Below are positions 1 to 8,413 of a stretch of DNA of 52,317 nucleotides, piece by piece. The stretch spans positions 1-52,317 of the forward strand of contig NZ_JYNX01000030.1 of NCBI RefSeq assembly GCF_001044255.1, given 5' to 3'. The position numbers were made by a program, and so were the translations under genes. Positions within the stretch are counted from its first letter, which is position 1; each line of letters starts with the position of its first letter. Origin of the DNA: Mycolicibacterium chubuense. GTDB taxonomy: Bacteria; Actinomycetota; Actinomycetes; Mycobacteriales; Mycobacteriaceae. The notes beneath the pieces were generated by a model. The model saw only the letters and a program-made list of their open reading frames with translations. It made no database searches and was not told the origin of the DNA.

Positions 1-37
1 ACGCCGGCATCCGCGACCGCAACGGCACGCGACCCAT
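1..37 (-). CDS. IS30-like transposase, N-terminal fragment (12 codons visible)
   Basis: ATG at 37-35 lies 7 nt after a good ribosome-binding site (TGAGGAG on the minus strand). It encodes MGRVPLRSRMPA and continues past the window start. The basic N-terminus directly inside a terminal repeat is what an IS30-family transposase would show. Too little is visible to identify it from the protein alone; the call depends on the shared terminal repeat. Confidence 0.45.
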   Translation of the reverse strand, partial: MGRVPLRSRMPA

Positions 38-62
38 CGCAACACTCCTCAATCACACGGGG

Positions 63-82
63 TGTTGCATCGACCCCTTGAA
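63..82 (-). repeat. 20-bp IS30-like terminal repeat, left copy
   Basis: On the plus strand it reads TGTTGCATCGACCCCTTGAA. The exact reverse complement occurs at 52234-52253, and the match stops on both sides after 20 bp. One copy sits just outside a transposase start and the other overlaps a transposase stop, as expected for the left and right terminal repeats of one IS type. Confidence 0.7.
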
Positions 83-136
83 ACCGCCCGAGTGCAGCCG
101 TCAACACTGCACACTCGATGCGTCGTGAGAGGAAAG

Positions 137-209
137 CGCCCCCGGCAGGGATCGAACCTGCGACCAACCGCTTAGAAGGCGGTTGCTCTATCCACTGAGC
201 TACGGGGGC
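137..209 (-). tRNA. tRNA-Arg (anticodon TCT)
   Basis: The minus strand folds as a 73-nt cloverleaf. The acceptor stem is GCCCCCG/CGGGGGC, the anticodon loop is CTTCTAA with anticodon TCT (reads AGA), and the T-loop is GGTTCGATCC. CCA is not encoded. It lies between the IS30-like end and a small nuclease gene. I saw no second copy of its 3' end in the window, so there is no sign here of an integrated element using it as an attachment site. Confidence 0.96.
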
Positions 210-262
210 AACGCCCGAGGAGTCTAGCCCAATCGGTGTAAACCACGGGTTGCGTCGTCACC

Positions 263-268
263 TAATGT
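263..268 (+). promoter_or_regulatory. -10 hexamer TAATGT, leaderless start
   Basis: TAATGT ends 7 nt before the ATG at 276, the spacing seen for leaderless mycobacterial genes. This favours ATG 276 over the upstream GTG at 267, which lies inside the hexamer. Confidence 0.5.
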
Positions 269-275
269 GAAAGCA

Positions 276-710
276 ATGGCTAGCCACCACACGAAAGACA
301 AGGGCGACTTGGGGATCGCCAAGGCTCATGCAGATTTGGTGGCCAAGGGCTACACAGTCCTCTTCCCTGCGACGGAGCACGCTCCGTTTGATCTTGTCGC
401 GTACGAAACGGGCAACTTCCATCGCCTACAAGTGAAGTACCGCTCCGCTCGAGCGGGCGCCGTCACCGTGAAGTTTCGGTCGATCTGGGCGGACCGCGCA
501 GGGACTCATACGACGCCGACGGACAAGACCGCGATCGATGCGCTGTGCGTCTATTGCCCGGAAACAGATGAGTGTTACTACATCGATCCGGCGGCTCATG
601 GTTCGTCTGTGACGCTGCGTATCACCCCGAGCAAGAACGGGCAGCTTGCCGGAATTTTGGAGGCTGCGGCGTTTCGCGAATTGCCGCCGCCCGCGGTTGG
701 CACGCCATGA
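276..710 (+). CDS. Small PD-(D/E)XK-type endonuclease-like protein (group I intron endonuclease-like)
   Basis: The protein has 144 aa and begins MASHHTKDKGDLGIAKA. The order KGDLG...PATEHAPFDLVA...HRLQVKY matches the small PD-(D/E)XK nuclease family related to group I intron endonuclease (PDDEXK_5-like): an acidic residue in the first helix, the D of PFDLV, and a QVK core supplying the catalytic lysine. The family is expected to cut or nick DNA with Mg2+; the substrate of this one is unknown. It stands alone between tRNA-Arg and the lipid operon, close to an IS end, and no intron or partner methylase is visible. The codons look less GC3-biased than the neighbours, which suggests recent acquisition. 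A role in restriction or DNA repair is possible. The family call rests on motifs only. Confidence 0.65.
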   Translation: MASHHTKDKGDLGIAKAHADLVAKGYTVLFPATEHAPFDLVAYETGNFHRLQVKYRSARAGAVTVKFRSIWADRAGTHTTPTDKTAIDALCVYCPETDECYYIDPAAHGSSVTLRITPSKNGQLAGILEAAAFRELPPPAVGTP

Positions 711-790
711 GGTCGCGGACAGCGTGATTTGTGTCGCGAAGGCTATCGCGCGCAGGCCCTAAAGCCGCTCCGCGTCTCAGGGCGGCCGAC

Positions 791-796
791 TAGCGT
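791..796 (+). promoter_or_regulatory. -10 hexamer TAGCGT for the wax-ester synthase operon
   Basis: TAGCGT ends 7 nt before ATG 804, a classic leaderless arrangement. It supports ATG 804 over the upstream in-frame TTG at 729. Confidence 0.6.
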
Positions 797-803
797 GGTG
801 CCC

Positions 804-2345
804 ATGAGCAATGCGCCGGAAGTGGACGCGGCCGGACTCCCGGAGGAACTCAGTCCGCTCGACCAGATCCTGCACCGTGGCGAAGCCAACCCGCGCACCC
901 GCTCCGGCATTCTCACGGTCGAACTGCTCGACACCACTCCCGACTGGAACGTCTTCCGCGCCCGCTTCGAGAACGCCTCCCGCAAAGTCCTGCGGCTGCG
1001 GCAGAAGGTCGTCACCCCGACGCTGCCGACGGCTGCGCCGCGCTGGGTGGTCGACCCGGACTTCAACCTCGACTTCCACCTGCGCCGCGTGCGCGTCCCG
1101 CAACCGGGCACCCTGCGCCAGGTGATGGATCTGGCCGAGGTGGCCGCCCAGTCGCCGCTCGACATATCCCGTCCGCTGTGGACCGCCACGCTGATCGAAG
1201 GGGTGCACGACGGACAGGCCGCGTTGATGGTCCATCTCAGCCACGCCGTCACCGATGGCGTGGGCGGGGTCGAGATGTTCGCCAACCTGTACGACCTGGA
1301 ACGCGACCCCCCGCCGCAGGACACCGCGCCGCTGCCCATCCCGGCCGACCTGTCACCGAATGATCTGATGCGCCAGGGGTTCAACCGGCTGCCCGGCACC
1401 ATCGCCGGCGGGGTCCGCGACGCGCTCTTCGGCGCTGCGCAGGCGGTCGGGCACGTCGTGCGCGACCCGGTCTCACGGCTGGGCAGCGTCATCGACTACG
1501 CGATGTCGGGCGCCCGCGTCATCGGTCCGGTGGCCCCGCCCTCGCCGCTGCTGCGCCGGCGCAGCCTGTCGAGTCGCAGCGAGGCCATCGACATCGAGTT
1601 CGGTGCCCTGCACCGCGCCGCCAAGGCCGCGGGCGGCTCGATCAACGACGCCTACCTGGCGGGGCTGTGCGGCGCGCTGCGGCGCTACCACCAGGCCAAG
1701 GGGGTTCCGGTGGACACGCTGCCGATGGCGGTGCCGGTGAACTTGCGGTCCGAGGCGGACCCGGCGGGCGGCAACCGGTTCGCGGGGGTGAACCTCGCCG
1801 CGCCGATCGGGCTGAGCGACCCGGCGGTACGCATCCGCAACATCAGGACGCAGATGACGCGCAAGCGCGACGAGCGCGCGCTCGACATGGTCGGCGCGAT
1901 CGCCCCGGTCGTCTCCCTGCTCCCCGACAGCGTGCTGGAGTCGATGGCCGGTTCCATCGTGAACTCCGACGTGCAGGCCAGCAACGTGCCCGTGTACGCG
2001 GGGGACACCTTCATCGCCGGAGCGAAGGTGTTGCGGCAGTACGGGCTCGGGCCGCTGCCCGGGGTCGCGATGATGGTCGTGCTGATCTCGCGGTCCGGCT
2101 ACTGCACGATCACCACCCGCTACGACCGCGCGGCCATCACCGATCCGGCGCTGCTGGCCCAGTGTCTGCTCTCCGGTTTCGACGAAGTCCTCGCCCTGGG
2201 CGGTGACGGCCGGGCCGTGCCCGCGACCTTCGCCGACGAGTCGTCCACTCTGTCCTCCACCACCTCGACGTCCTCCACCACCTCGACGTCCTCCACCACC
2301 TCGACGTCCCCTGCCCCCTCGACGAATGGAAGTGCCGCACAGTGA
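804..2345 (+). CDS. Wax ester synthase/diacylglycerol acyltransferase (WS/DGAT), Rv2484c-like
   Basis: This 513-aa enzyme is expected to esterify diacylglycerol or fatty alcohols with acyl-CoA, making storage triacylglycerol or wax ester at the membrane. The N-terminal condensation-like domain carries SHAVTDG at about residues 146-152. The family motif is HHxxxDG; here the first His is Ser, while the second His, generally regarded as catalytic, is kept. The C-terminal half has the usual WS/DGAT blocks (PVNLR, GNRFAGVNL, SNVPVYAG). The last 30 residues are a Ser/Thr-rich tail built from three 18-bp repeats. The stop overlaps the plsC start (GTGA). The order WS/DGAT-plsC-plsB2 matches Rv2484c-Rv2482c, so it probably works with the two acyltransferases behind it. 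Lipid substrate is not predictable. Confidence 0.9.
   Translation: MSNAPEVDAAGLPEELSPLDQILHRGEANPRTRSGILTVELLDTTPDWNVFRARFENASRKVLRLRQKVVTPTLPTAAPRWVVDPDFNLDFHLRRVRVPQPGTLRQVMDLAEVAAQSPLDISRPLWTATLIEGVHDGQAALMVHLSHAVTDGVGGVEMFANLYDLERDPPPQDTAPLPIPADLSPNDLMRQGFNRLPGTIAGGVRDALFGAAQAVGHVVRDPVSRLGSVIDYAMSGARVIGPVAPPSPLLRRRSLSSRSEAIDIEFGALHRAAKAAGGSINDAYLAGLCGALRRYHQAKGVPVDTLPMAVPVNLRSEADPAGGNRFAGVNLAAPIGLSDPAVRIRNIRTQMTRKRDERALDMVGAIAPVVSLLPDSVLESMAGSIVNSDVQASNVPVYAGDTFIAGAKVLRQYGLGPLPGVAMMVVLISRSGYCTITTRYDRAAITDPALLAQCLLSGFDEVLALGGDGRAVPATFADESSTLSSTTSTSSTTSTSSTTSTSPAPSTNGSAAQ
2253..2306 (+). repeat. Three perfect 18-bp tandem repeats in the WS/DGAT C-terminus
   Basis: The unit TCCTCCACCACCTCGACG occurs three times without mismatch and is followed by a degraded fourth copy. 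Being a multiple of three, the array can gain or lose copies without a frameshift and only changes the length of the Ser/Thr tail. Confidence 0.9.
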
Positions 2346-3979
2346 CACCGAATACGGCCGGCAGCCCTCAGATGCGTCTCCCCGGGTCGGTCGCCGAGAT
2401 CGAAGCCAGCCCGGAGGGTCCTCAGGTCGGGGCGTTCTTCGACCTCGACGGCACTCTGGTCGCCGGATTCACCGGCGTCGTCATGACGCAGGACCGGTTG
2501 CGGCGCCGGCAGATGTCGGTCGGTGAGTTCATCGGCATGGTGCAGGCCGGCCTCAACCATCAGCTGGGGCGCTCGGAGTTCGAGGACCTCATCGGCAAGG
2601 GCGCCCGGATGCTGCGCGGCAACTCCGTGGACGACATCGACGAACTCGCCGAGCGGCTGTTCGTGCAGAAGATCGTCGGCCGCATCTATCCGGAGATGCG
2701 CCAACTGGTCCGCGCGCACATGGCCCGCGGCCACACCGTCGTCCTCAGTTCCTCCGCGCTGACCGTGCAGGTCGAACCCGTCGCTCGCTTCCTCGGGATC
2801 GACAACGTGCTGAGCAACAAGTTCGAGACCGATGAGAACGGACTGATCACCGGCGAAGTGGAGCGGCCCATCATCTGGGGGCCGGGCAAGGCCCGCGCGG
2901 TGCAGGAGTTCGCCGCGGCCAACAGCGTCGACCTCTCGCAGAGCTACTTCTACGCCGACGGCGACGAGGACGTCGCGCTGATGTACCTCGTCGGCAATCC
3001 CCGGCCGACCAATCCCGCGGGCAAGATGGCCGCCGTCGCCGCCAAGCGCGGCTGGCCCATCCTGCGCTTCAGCAGTCGCAGCGGGGCGAGCCCGGTGTCG
3101 CAACTGCGCACCGCGGCCGGGATCGCGACGATGGTGCCGGTGGCGTGGGGAGCACTCGGGGTGGGGCTGCTCGCGCGCAACCGGCGCAGCGGGGTGAACT
3201 TCTTCACCTCGGTGTTCGGCAGAACCCTGCTCAACACCATCGGGATCAACCTGAACGTGCTCGGCGAGGAGAACCTGACCGCGCAGCGCCCCGCGGTGTT
3301 CATCTTCAACCACCGCAACCAGGCCGACCCGCTCATCGCCGGCAGGCTCGTCAGTGACAACTTCACCTCGGTCGGCAAGAAGGAACTCGAGAACGACCCC
3401 ATCGTCGGCACGATGGGCAAGATCATGGACGCCGCCTTCATCGACCGTGACGATCCGCGCAAGGCCGTCGAGGGGTTGAAGAAGGTCGAGGACCTGGCGC
3501 GCAAAGGCCTGTCGATCCTGATCGCCCCCGAAGGCACCCGGCTGGACACCACCGAGGTCGGCGAGTTCAAGAAGGGCCCGTTCCGGATCGCGATGTCGGT
3601 GGGCATCCCGATCGTGCCGATCGTCATCCGCAACGCGGAGGTGATCGCCGCGCGCGACTCCAGCACGTTCAATCCCGGGACCGTGGATGTCGTTGTCTTC
3701 CCGCCGATTCCGGTCGACGACTGGACGCACGACACCCTCGACGAGCGCATCGCCGAGGTGCGGCAGCTCTACCTCGACACCCTCAAGGACTGGCCGCAGG
3801 ACACCCTGCCGGAGCCCGACCTGTACAAGCGCACGAAGGCGGCCAAGGCCCCGGCCAAGAAGGCCGCGAAGAAGACACCGGCGAAGAAAGCCGCCGCCAA
3901 GAAGACCGCCGCCAAGAAGACGACCGCGGCCAAGAAGACGACCGGGGCCAAGAAGGCGCCCGCGAAGGGCCGGCCATGA
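2342..3979 (+). CDS. plsC: Bifunctional HAD-type phosphatase / 1-acylglycerol-3-phosphate acyltransferase (PlsC), Rv2483c-like
   Basis: The 545-aa protein has two domains. Residues about 30-230 form a HAD-IB phosphatase-like domain with DLDGT at 34-38 (D34 predicted nucleophile). Residues about 290-470 form an acyltransferase with NHRNQAD (H324, D329) and EGTR (397-400), which transfers the second acyl chain to lysophosphatidic acid. The HAD domain may dephosphorylate a lipid or serine-phosphate-like substrate; its true substrate is uncertain. The last 50 residues are almost only Lys, Ala, Pro and Thr in AAKK-type repeats, like the tail of mycobacterial HupB or histone H1. The GTG start overlaps the preceding stop and the end overlaps plsB2, so the genes are probably translationally coupled. 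Confidence 0.93.
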   Translation: MTPNTAGSPQMRLPGSVAEIEASPEGPQVGAFFDLDGTLVAGFTGVVMTQDRLRRRQMSVGEFIGMVQAGLNHQLGRSEFEDLIGKGARMLRGNSVDDIDELAERLFVQKIVGRIYPEMRQLVRAHMARGHTVVLSSSALTVQVEPVARFLGIDNVLSNKFETDENGLITGEVERPIIWGPGKARAVQEFAAANSVDLSQSYFYADGDEDVALMYLVGNPRPTNPAGKMAAVAAKRGWPILRFSSRSGASPVSQLRTAAGIATMVPVAWGALGVGLLARNRRSGVNFFTSVFGRTLLNTIGINLNVLGEENLTAQRPAVFIFNHRNQADPLIAGRLVSDNFTSVGKKELENDPIVGTMGKIMDAAFIDRDDPRKAVEGLKKVEDLARKGLSILIAPEGTRLDTTEVGEFKKGPFRIAMSVGIPIVPIVIRNAEVIAARDSSTFNPGTVDVVVFPPIPVDDWTHDTLDERIAEVRQLYLDTLKDWPQDTLPEPDLYKRTKAAKAPAKKAAKKTPAKKAAAKKTAAKKTTAAKKTTGAKKAPAKGRP

Positions 3980-6324
3980 AAGTCCGCGCCGACGACATCA
4001 CGGCGTTCACCGCCGTCGACGACACCCTCGTGCTCGCCTCGGTGTCGTCACCGGCCGAGGAGGAGCTGCTCAGCGACTGGCTGCACCGGCAGCGGGACGA
4101 ACACCCCGATTCCAAGATCGAGGTCCTCAGACTGCCGGCCGACGATGACCCGCCGCCGGGGGTGCTGGCTCAGCTGGTGGAGATGCTCGACGCCGACGAC
4201 GACCGCTCCGTCGTCCCGGTGCGCGTGTTCTGGGTGCCCGGCGGACTGCCGACGCGCTCGAAGGTGGTCGCGCTCATCTCGGGGCGTGACACGTACTGCC
4301 CGCCGAAGATCCTGCAGCACAGCATCCTCAAACGTGACCCCTCACGTGCCCGTGTCGTCGCCGGCGAACCGGCCAAGGTGTCCGAACTACGGCAGTACTG
4401 GAGTGACAACACCACCGCCGAAAACCCCAGGGAATTCGCCCGATTCGTGCTGCGCCGGGCGATCCTGGCGATCGAGCGGGTGGAGCTGCGGCTGCTCGGG
4501 CCGGAGTACAAGTCCCCCCGGCTGATCAAACCCGAGGTGCTCTCCTCGGCCCGGTTCCGGGAGGGCCTGGAGAAGATCCCCGGCGCCACCGTCGAGCAGG
4601 CCGGCGAGATGCTCGACGAACTCGGCACCGGCTGGAGCCGGTTCTCCGTCGACCTGATCCCGTCGCTGGGCCGGGCCATCTTCAGCCGCGGCTTCGACCC
4701 CAACATCGACTACGACCGCACCGAGGTCGAGACGATGCGCCACGCGCTGGAAGCCCACCCGGCCGTCCTGCTGTTCTCCCACCGGTCCTACCTCGACGGG
4801 GTCATCGTGCCCGTCGCGATGCAGGAGAACCGCCTGCCGCCGGTGCACACGTTCGCCGGGATCAACCTGTCGTTCGGGGCCATGGGGCCGCTGATGCGCC
4901 GGTCCGGCGTGATCTTCCTGCGCCGCAAGCTCGACGACCCGTTGTACAAGTTCGTGCTGCGCCAGTTCGTCGGCTACATCGTCGAGAAGCGGTTCAACCT
5001 GTCGTGGGCGATCGAGGGCACCCGGTCGCGCACCGGAAAGATGTTGCCGCCCAAGCTCGGTCTGCTCGCCTACGTCGCCGACGCCTACCTCGACGGCCGT
5101 AGCGACGACATCCTGCTGCAGCCGGTGTCGATCAGCTTCGACCAGCTGCACGAGACCGCCGAGTACGCGTCGTACGCCCGGGGTGGCGAGAAGACCCCGG
5201 AGGGGTTGTCCTGGCTGGTCAACTACATCCGCGCCCAGGGGGAGCGCAACTACGGCAAGATCTACGTCCGGTTCCCGCAGGCGGTGTCGATGCGGGAGTA
5301 CCTCGGCGAGCCGCACGGCCCGATGACCACCGACGAGGCGGCCAAACGCCTTGCGCTGCAGAAGATGGCGTTCGAGGTGGCGTGGCGCATCGTGCAGGTG
5401 ACGCCGGTCAACGCGACGGGTCTCGTCTCGGCGCTGCTGCTGTCCACCCGCGGGGTCGCGCTGACACTGGACCAGTTGCACCACACCCTGCAGGACTCGC
5501 TGGACTACCTCGAGCGCAAGCAGACCCCGATGACCAACAGCGCGTTGCGGTTACGCACCCCCGACGGCGTCCGCGCCGCGCTGGACGCGCTGTCGGGTGG
5601 ACACCCGGTCACCCGCGTCGACGGCGGCCGCGAGACCGTCTGGTACATCGCGCCGCAGGACGAGCTCGAGGCGGCCTTCTACCGCAACTCACTGATCGAC
5701 GCGTTCCTGGAGACCTCGCTGGTCGAGCTCGCCCTCGCCTATGCCGCCCGCACGGACAGCGATCGGCTGGACGCGTTCTGGAGCCAGGTGATGCGGCTGC
5801 GCGATCTGCTCAAGTTCGAGTTCTACTTCGCCGACTCGGCGGCCTTCCGCGCGCACGTCGCCGAGGAGATGTCCTGGCACGAGGACTGGGAGAGCGACGT
5901 CGCCGCCGGCGGTGACCGCCTCGACGCGCTGCTGCGAGCCAAACGCCCGACGATCGCCGGCCCGCTGCTGCGGCCGTTCTTCGAGGCCTATCAGATCGTC
6001 GCGGACGCCCTTCTGGACGCACCGGCCGACATCTCCGAGAAGGACCTGACGGCCAAGGCGCTCGGGCTGGGCCGGCAGTACGTCGCGCAGGGTCGGGTGC
6101 AGAGCAACGAGTCGGTGTCGGCGCTGCTGTTCACCACCGCGCGGCAGGTCGCGGCCGACCAGCATCTGCTCGAACCCGCCGCGGACCTCGCCGACCGGCG
6201 CAGGAACTTCCGCGGCGAGCTGCGGGGCATCCTGACCGACATGAACACCGTCGACCGGACGGCCCGCAGGCAGTTCGTCGCGCGGGAGCGCAGCCGTCGC
6301 GAGCTGCGCAAGCCGACGGTCTGA
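3976..6324 (+). CDS. plsB2: Glycerol-3-phosphate 1-O-acyltransferase PlsB2
   Basis: The 782-aa protein is the usual size for PlsB and begins the phospholipid/TAG pathway by acylating glycerol-3-phosphate at the inner membrane. The acyltransferase core has SHRSYLD (H269, D274), [17 protein letters not shown] and EGTRSRTGK, the standard PlsB motif series. ATG 3976 overlaps the plsC stop as ATGA. Together with the upstream genes the operon supplies three acyl-transfer steps: G3P to LPA, LPA to PA, and DAG to TAG or wax ester. The HAD domain of PlsC could be a candidate for a phosphatase step, but that is only inference. Nothing in the sequence suggests damage. Confidence 0.95.
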   Translation: MKVRADDITAFTAVDDTLVLASVSSPAEEELLSDWLHRQRDEHPDSKIEVLRLPADDDPPPGVLAQLVEMLDADDDRSVVPVRVFWVPGGLPTRSKVVALISGRDTYCPPKILQHSILKRDPSRARVVAGEPAKVSELRQYWSDNTTAENPREFARFVLRRAILAIERVELRLLGPEYKSPRLIKPEVLSSARFREGLEKIPGATVEQAGEMLDELGTGWSRFSVDLIPSLGRAIFSRGFDPNIDYDRTEVETMRHALEAHPAVLLFSHRSYLDGVIVPVAMQENRLPPVHTFAGINLSFGAMGPLMRRSGVIFLRRKLDDPLYKFVLRQFVGYIVEKRFNLSWAIEGTRSRTGKMLPPKLGLLAYVADAYLDGRSDDILLQPVSISFDQLHETAEYASYARGGEKTPEGLSWLVNYIRAQGERNYGKIYVRFPQAVSMREYLGEPHGPMTTDEAAKRLALQKMAFEVAWRIVQVTPVNATGLVSALLLSTRGVALTLDQLHHTLQDSLDYLERKQTPMTNSALRLRTPDGVRAALDALSGGHPVTRVDGGRETVWYIAPQDELEAAFYRNSLIDAFLETSLVELALAYAARTDSDRLDAFWSQVMRLRDLLKFEFYFADSAAFRAHVAEEMSWHEDWESDVAAGGDRLDALLRAKRPTIAGPLLRPFFEAYQIVADALLDAPADISEKDLTAKALGLGRQYVAQGRVQSNESVSALLFTTARQVAADQHLLEPAADLADRRRNFRGELRGILTDMNTVDRTARRQFVARERSRRELRKPTV

Positions 6325-6346
6325 GGAGCGCCGCCCGCAGAGGTCA

Positions 6347-6352
6347 TACGCT
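6347..6352 (+). promoter_or_regulatory. -10 hexamer TACGCT
   Basis: TACGCT ends 6 nt before ATG 6359. The intervening GGAGGG could also act as a ribosome-binding site, but transcription probably starts at or next to the ATG. Confidence 0.55.
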
Positions 6353-6358
6353 GGAGGG

Positions 6359-8413
6359 ATGACTCTCACCGGCCGACCCGCCACGGTAGGCGTGCGCAGG
6401 GCATCGGTGTGGCCAGTGCTCTACGGCGTCGCCGTGCTCGCCGGGCTGACCGCGGCCGGGCTGTCCGCGCTGTCGCTGGCCGAGGCGCTGACCGCGACCG
6501 GACTGCCCGACCCCGGACCGGTCACCACCTACGGGTTGCCGTTCGTCAAAGCCGCCGGTGAGTTGGCCGCGGTGATCGCCACCGGCTCGTTCCTCTTCGC
6601 GGCGTTCATGGTGCCGCCGCAGGCCAACGGCGTGCTCGACGTCGCGGGCTATCGGGCGCTGCGCACCGGCACGGCGGCCGCGGGGATCTGGACCGTCTGC
6701 GCTGTGCTGATGGTGCCGCTCACCGTCTCCGACATCAGCGGGCAGCCCCTGTCGTCGCGGCTGAGTCCCGGCGACATCTGGTCGGTCGCCGACCTCATCG
6801 ACATCGCGGGAGCCTGGCGGTGGACGGCGCTGTTCGCCGCGGTGGTGACCGTGGTGAGCATCCCGGTGCTGCGGTGGTCGTGGACGCCGGTGCTGTTCGC
6901 CGGGTCCCTGGCGACGCTGCTGCCGCTCGCGCTCACCGGTCACTCGTCCTCCGGCGGCGCGCACGACATCGCGACCAACAGCCTTCTCGTGCATCTGATC
7001 GCCGGTGCGGTGTGGGCCGGGGGACTGCTGGCCCTGCTGGCGCACGCGCTGCGGGGCGGATCCGGCGGGCAGGAGCGCAGCGACCGGGGGATGATCCAGC
7101 ACGGGTACCTGGCGGCGCGACGGTTCTCGGCGGTGGCGCTGTGGTGCTTCGTGGCGATGGTGCTCAGTGGCGTCCTCAACGCGCTCGTGCGGATGCGGCC
7201 GGAGGACCTGGTGCAGACGCGGTACGGGTGGCTGTTGCTCGCCAAGATCGTCGCCCTGGTCACGCTCGGATTCCTGGGGTGGCGGCAGCGGCGCAGCGGG
7301 ATCGCCGCGCTCGCCGAGGATGCGAACGCACGCGCAGCGCTGATCCGGTTGGCGCTCGTCGAGGCGGTCGTCTTCGGGTTGACCTTCGGCATCGCCGTCG
7401 CGCTCGGACGTACCCCGCCACCGCCCCCGCGTTCTGTCGACCTGTCGATCCCCGCCGTCGAGATCGGCTACGACCTGGACGGTCCGCCGACGGCGGCGCG
7501 GTTGCTCTTCGATTGGCGGTTCGACCTGGTGTTCGGGACCGCGGCACTGGTGTTCGCCGTCGTGTACCTCGCCGCGGTGCGCCGGTTGCGCCGTCGCGGC
7601 GACGCGTGGCCGATCGGGCGCGTCGTGGCGTGGCTGCTCGGGTGTCTGGTGCTGCTGCTGGCGACGTCGTCGGGGATCGGCCGCTACATGCCGGCGATGT
7701 TCAGCATGCACATGATCGCCCACATGCTGCTGTCGATGCTGGCGCCGATCCTGCTGGTGCTCGGCGCCCCGATGACGCTGGCGCTGCGCGCGTTGCCGAC
7801 CGCCGGCCGCAACGAGCCGCCCGGCCCCCGGGAATGGCTGCTGGCCGCGCTGCATTCGCGGTTCTCCCGGGTGCTGACCAATCCGTTCGTCGCCACCGCA
7901 CTGTTCATCGTCGGGTTCTACGGCCTGTACTTCGGCGGCATCTTCGACGCCGTGGTCGGCAGTCACGCCGCGCACCTCGCGATGAACCTGCACTTCCTGC
8001 TCAGCGGCTACCTCTTCTACTGGGTGGTGATCGGCATCGACCCGACGCCGCGGCCGCTGCCACCGATCGCCAAGCTGGGCATGGTGTTCGCGTCGCTTCC
8101 GCTGCACGCGTTCTTCGGTGTCGTGCTGATGGGCACCAATACCGCGATCGGCGGCGACTTCTACCGCTCGCTGGCCCTGCCCTGGCACACCGACCTGCTC
8201 GGGGATCAGCGCCTCGGCGGCGCGATCGCGTGGGCCGCGGGTGAGGTGCCGCTGGTCGTGGTGCTGATCGCGCTGTTCGTGCAGTGGCGCCGCAGCGACG
8301 ACCGGACCGCGCGCCGGCTCGACCGCGCCGCCGACCGCGACGACGACGCCGACCTGGCCGCCTACAACGCGATGCTCGCCGAGTTGGCGCGCCGGGACCG
8401 CGCCGACGGTTAG
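6359..8413 (+). CDS. CopD / CtaG fusion membrane protein (Rv0102-like)
   Basis: A 684-aa polytopic membrane protein with about 15 predicted hydrophobic segments. The N-terminal half resembles the copper-resistance CopD domain (GSFLFAAFMVPP, GHSSSGGAHDIATN, HLIAGAVWAGGL). The C-terminal half resembles CtaG of caa3-type oxidase assembly (MPAMFSMHMIAHMLLSMLAP, LHFLLSGYLFYW, PLHAFFGVVLMG). The many membrane His and Met residues fit copper handling. The likely role is copper delivery for cytochrome oxidase or periplasmic copper homeostasis, as proposed for Rv0102-type proteins; the direction of transport is not known from sequence. The gene converges on the next one, and their stop codons interlock in TTAG at 8410-8413. 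Confidence 0.85.
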   Translation: MTLTGRPATVGVRRASVWPVLYGVAVLAGLTAAGLSALSLAEALTATGLPDPGPVTTYGLPFVKAAGELAAVIATGSFLFAAFMVPPQANGVLDVAGYRALRTGTAAAGIWTVCAVLMVPLTVSDISGQPLSSRLSPGDIWSVADLIDIAGAWRWTALFAAVVTVVSIPVLRWSWTPVLFAGSLATLLPLALTGHSSSGGAHDIATNSLLVHLIAGAVWAGGLLALLAHALRGGSGGQERSDRGMIQHGYLAARRFSAVALWCFVAMVLSGVLNALVRMRPEDLVQTRYGWLLLAKIVALVTLGFLGWRQRRSGIAALAEDANARAALIRLALVEAVVFGLTFGIAVALGRTPPPPPRSVDLSIPAVEIGYDLDGPPTAARLLFDWRFDLVFGTAALVFAVVYLAAVRRLRRRGDAWPIGRVVAWLLGCLVLLLATSSGIGRYMPAMFSMHMIAHMLLSMLAPILLVLGAPMTLALRALPTAGRNEPPGPREWLLAALHSRFSRVLTNPFVATALFIVGFYGLYFGGIFDAVVGSHAAHLAMNLHFLLSGYLFYWVVIGIDPTPRPLPPIAKLGMVFASLPLHAFFGVVLMGTNTAIGGDFYRSLALPWHTDLLGDQRLGGAIAWAAGEVPLVVVLIALFVQWRRSDDRTARRLDRAADRDDDADLAAYNAMLAELARRDRADG

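Larger units (their letters stand above)
1..82 (-). mobile_element. IS30-like element, 5' (left) end, truncated by window edge
   Basis: Read on the minus strand, this starts with a 20-bp motif (63-82) that is identical to the one at the other window edge. It then has a short leader with a TGAGGAG ribosome-binding site (45-51) and a start codon at 37. The motif resembles the terminal repeat of IS30 as I remember it (TTCAA..GGTC..GCAACA core). The element would extend leftward out of the window. The family call rests mainly on the matching transposase C-terminus at the right edge. Confidence 0.6.

Noticed and set aside
137-209. tRNA-Arg as attachment site of an integrated element
   Set aside because: No duplicated tRNA 3' end, integrase or phage gene is seen in the window.
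729-803. Upstream TTG start for the WS/DGAT gene
   Set aside because: TAGCGT placed 7 nt before ATG 804 argues for a leaderless start there; the extra 25 residues are Arg-rich and do not resemble the family.
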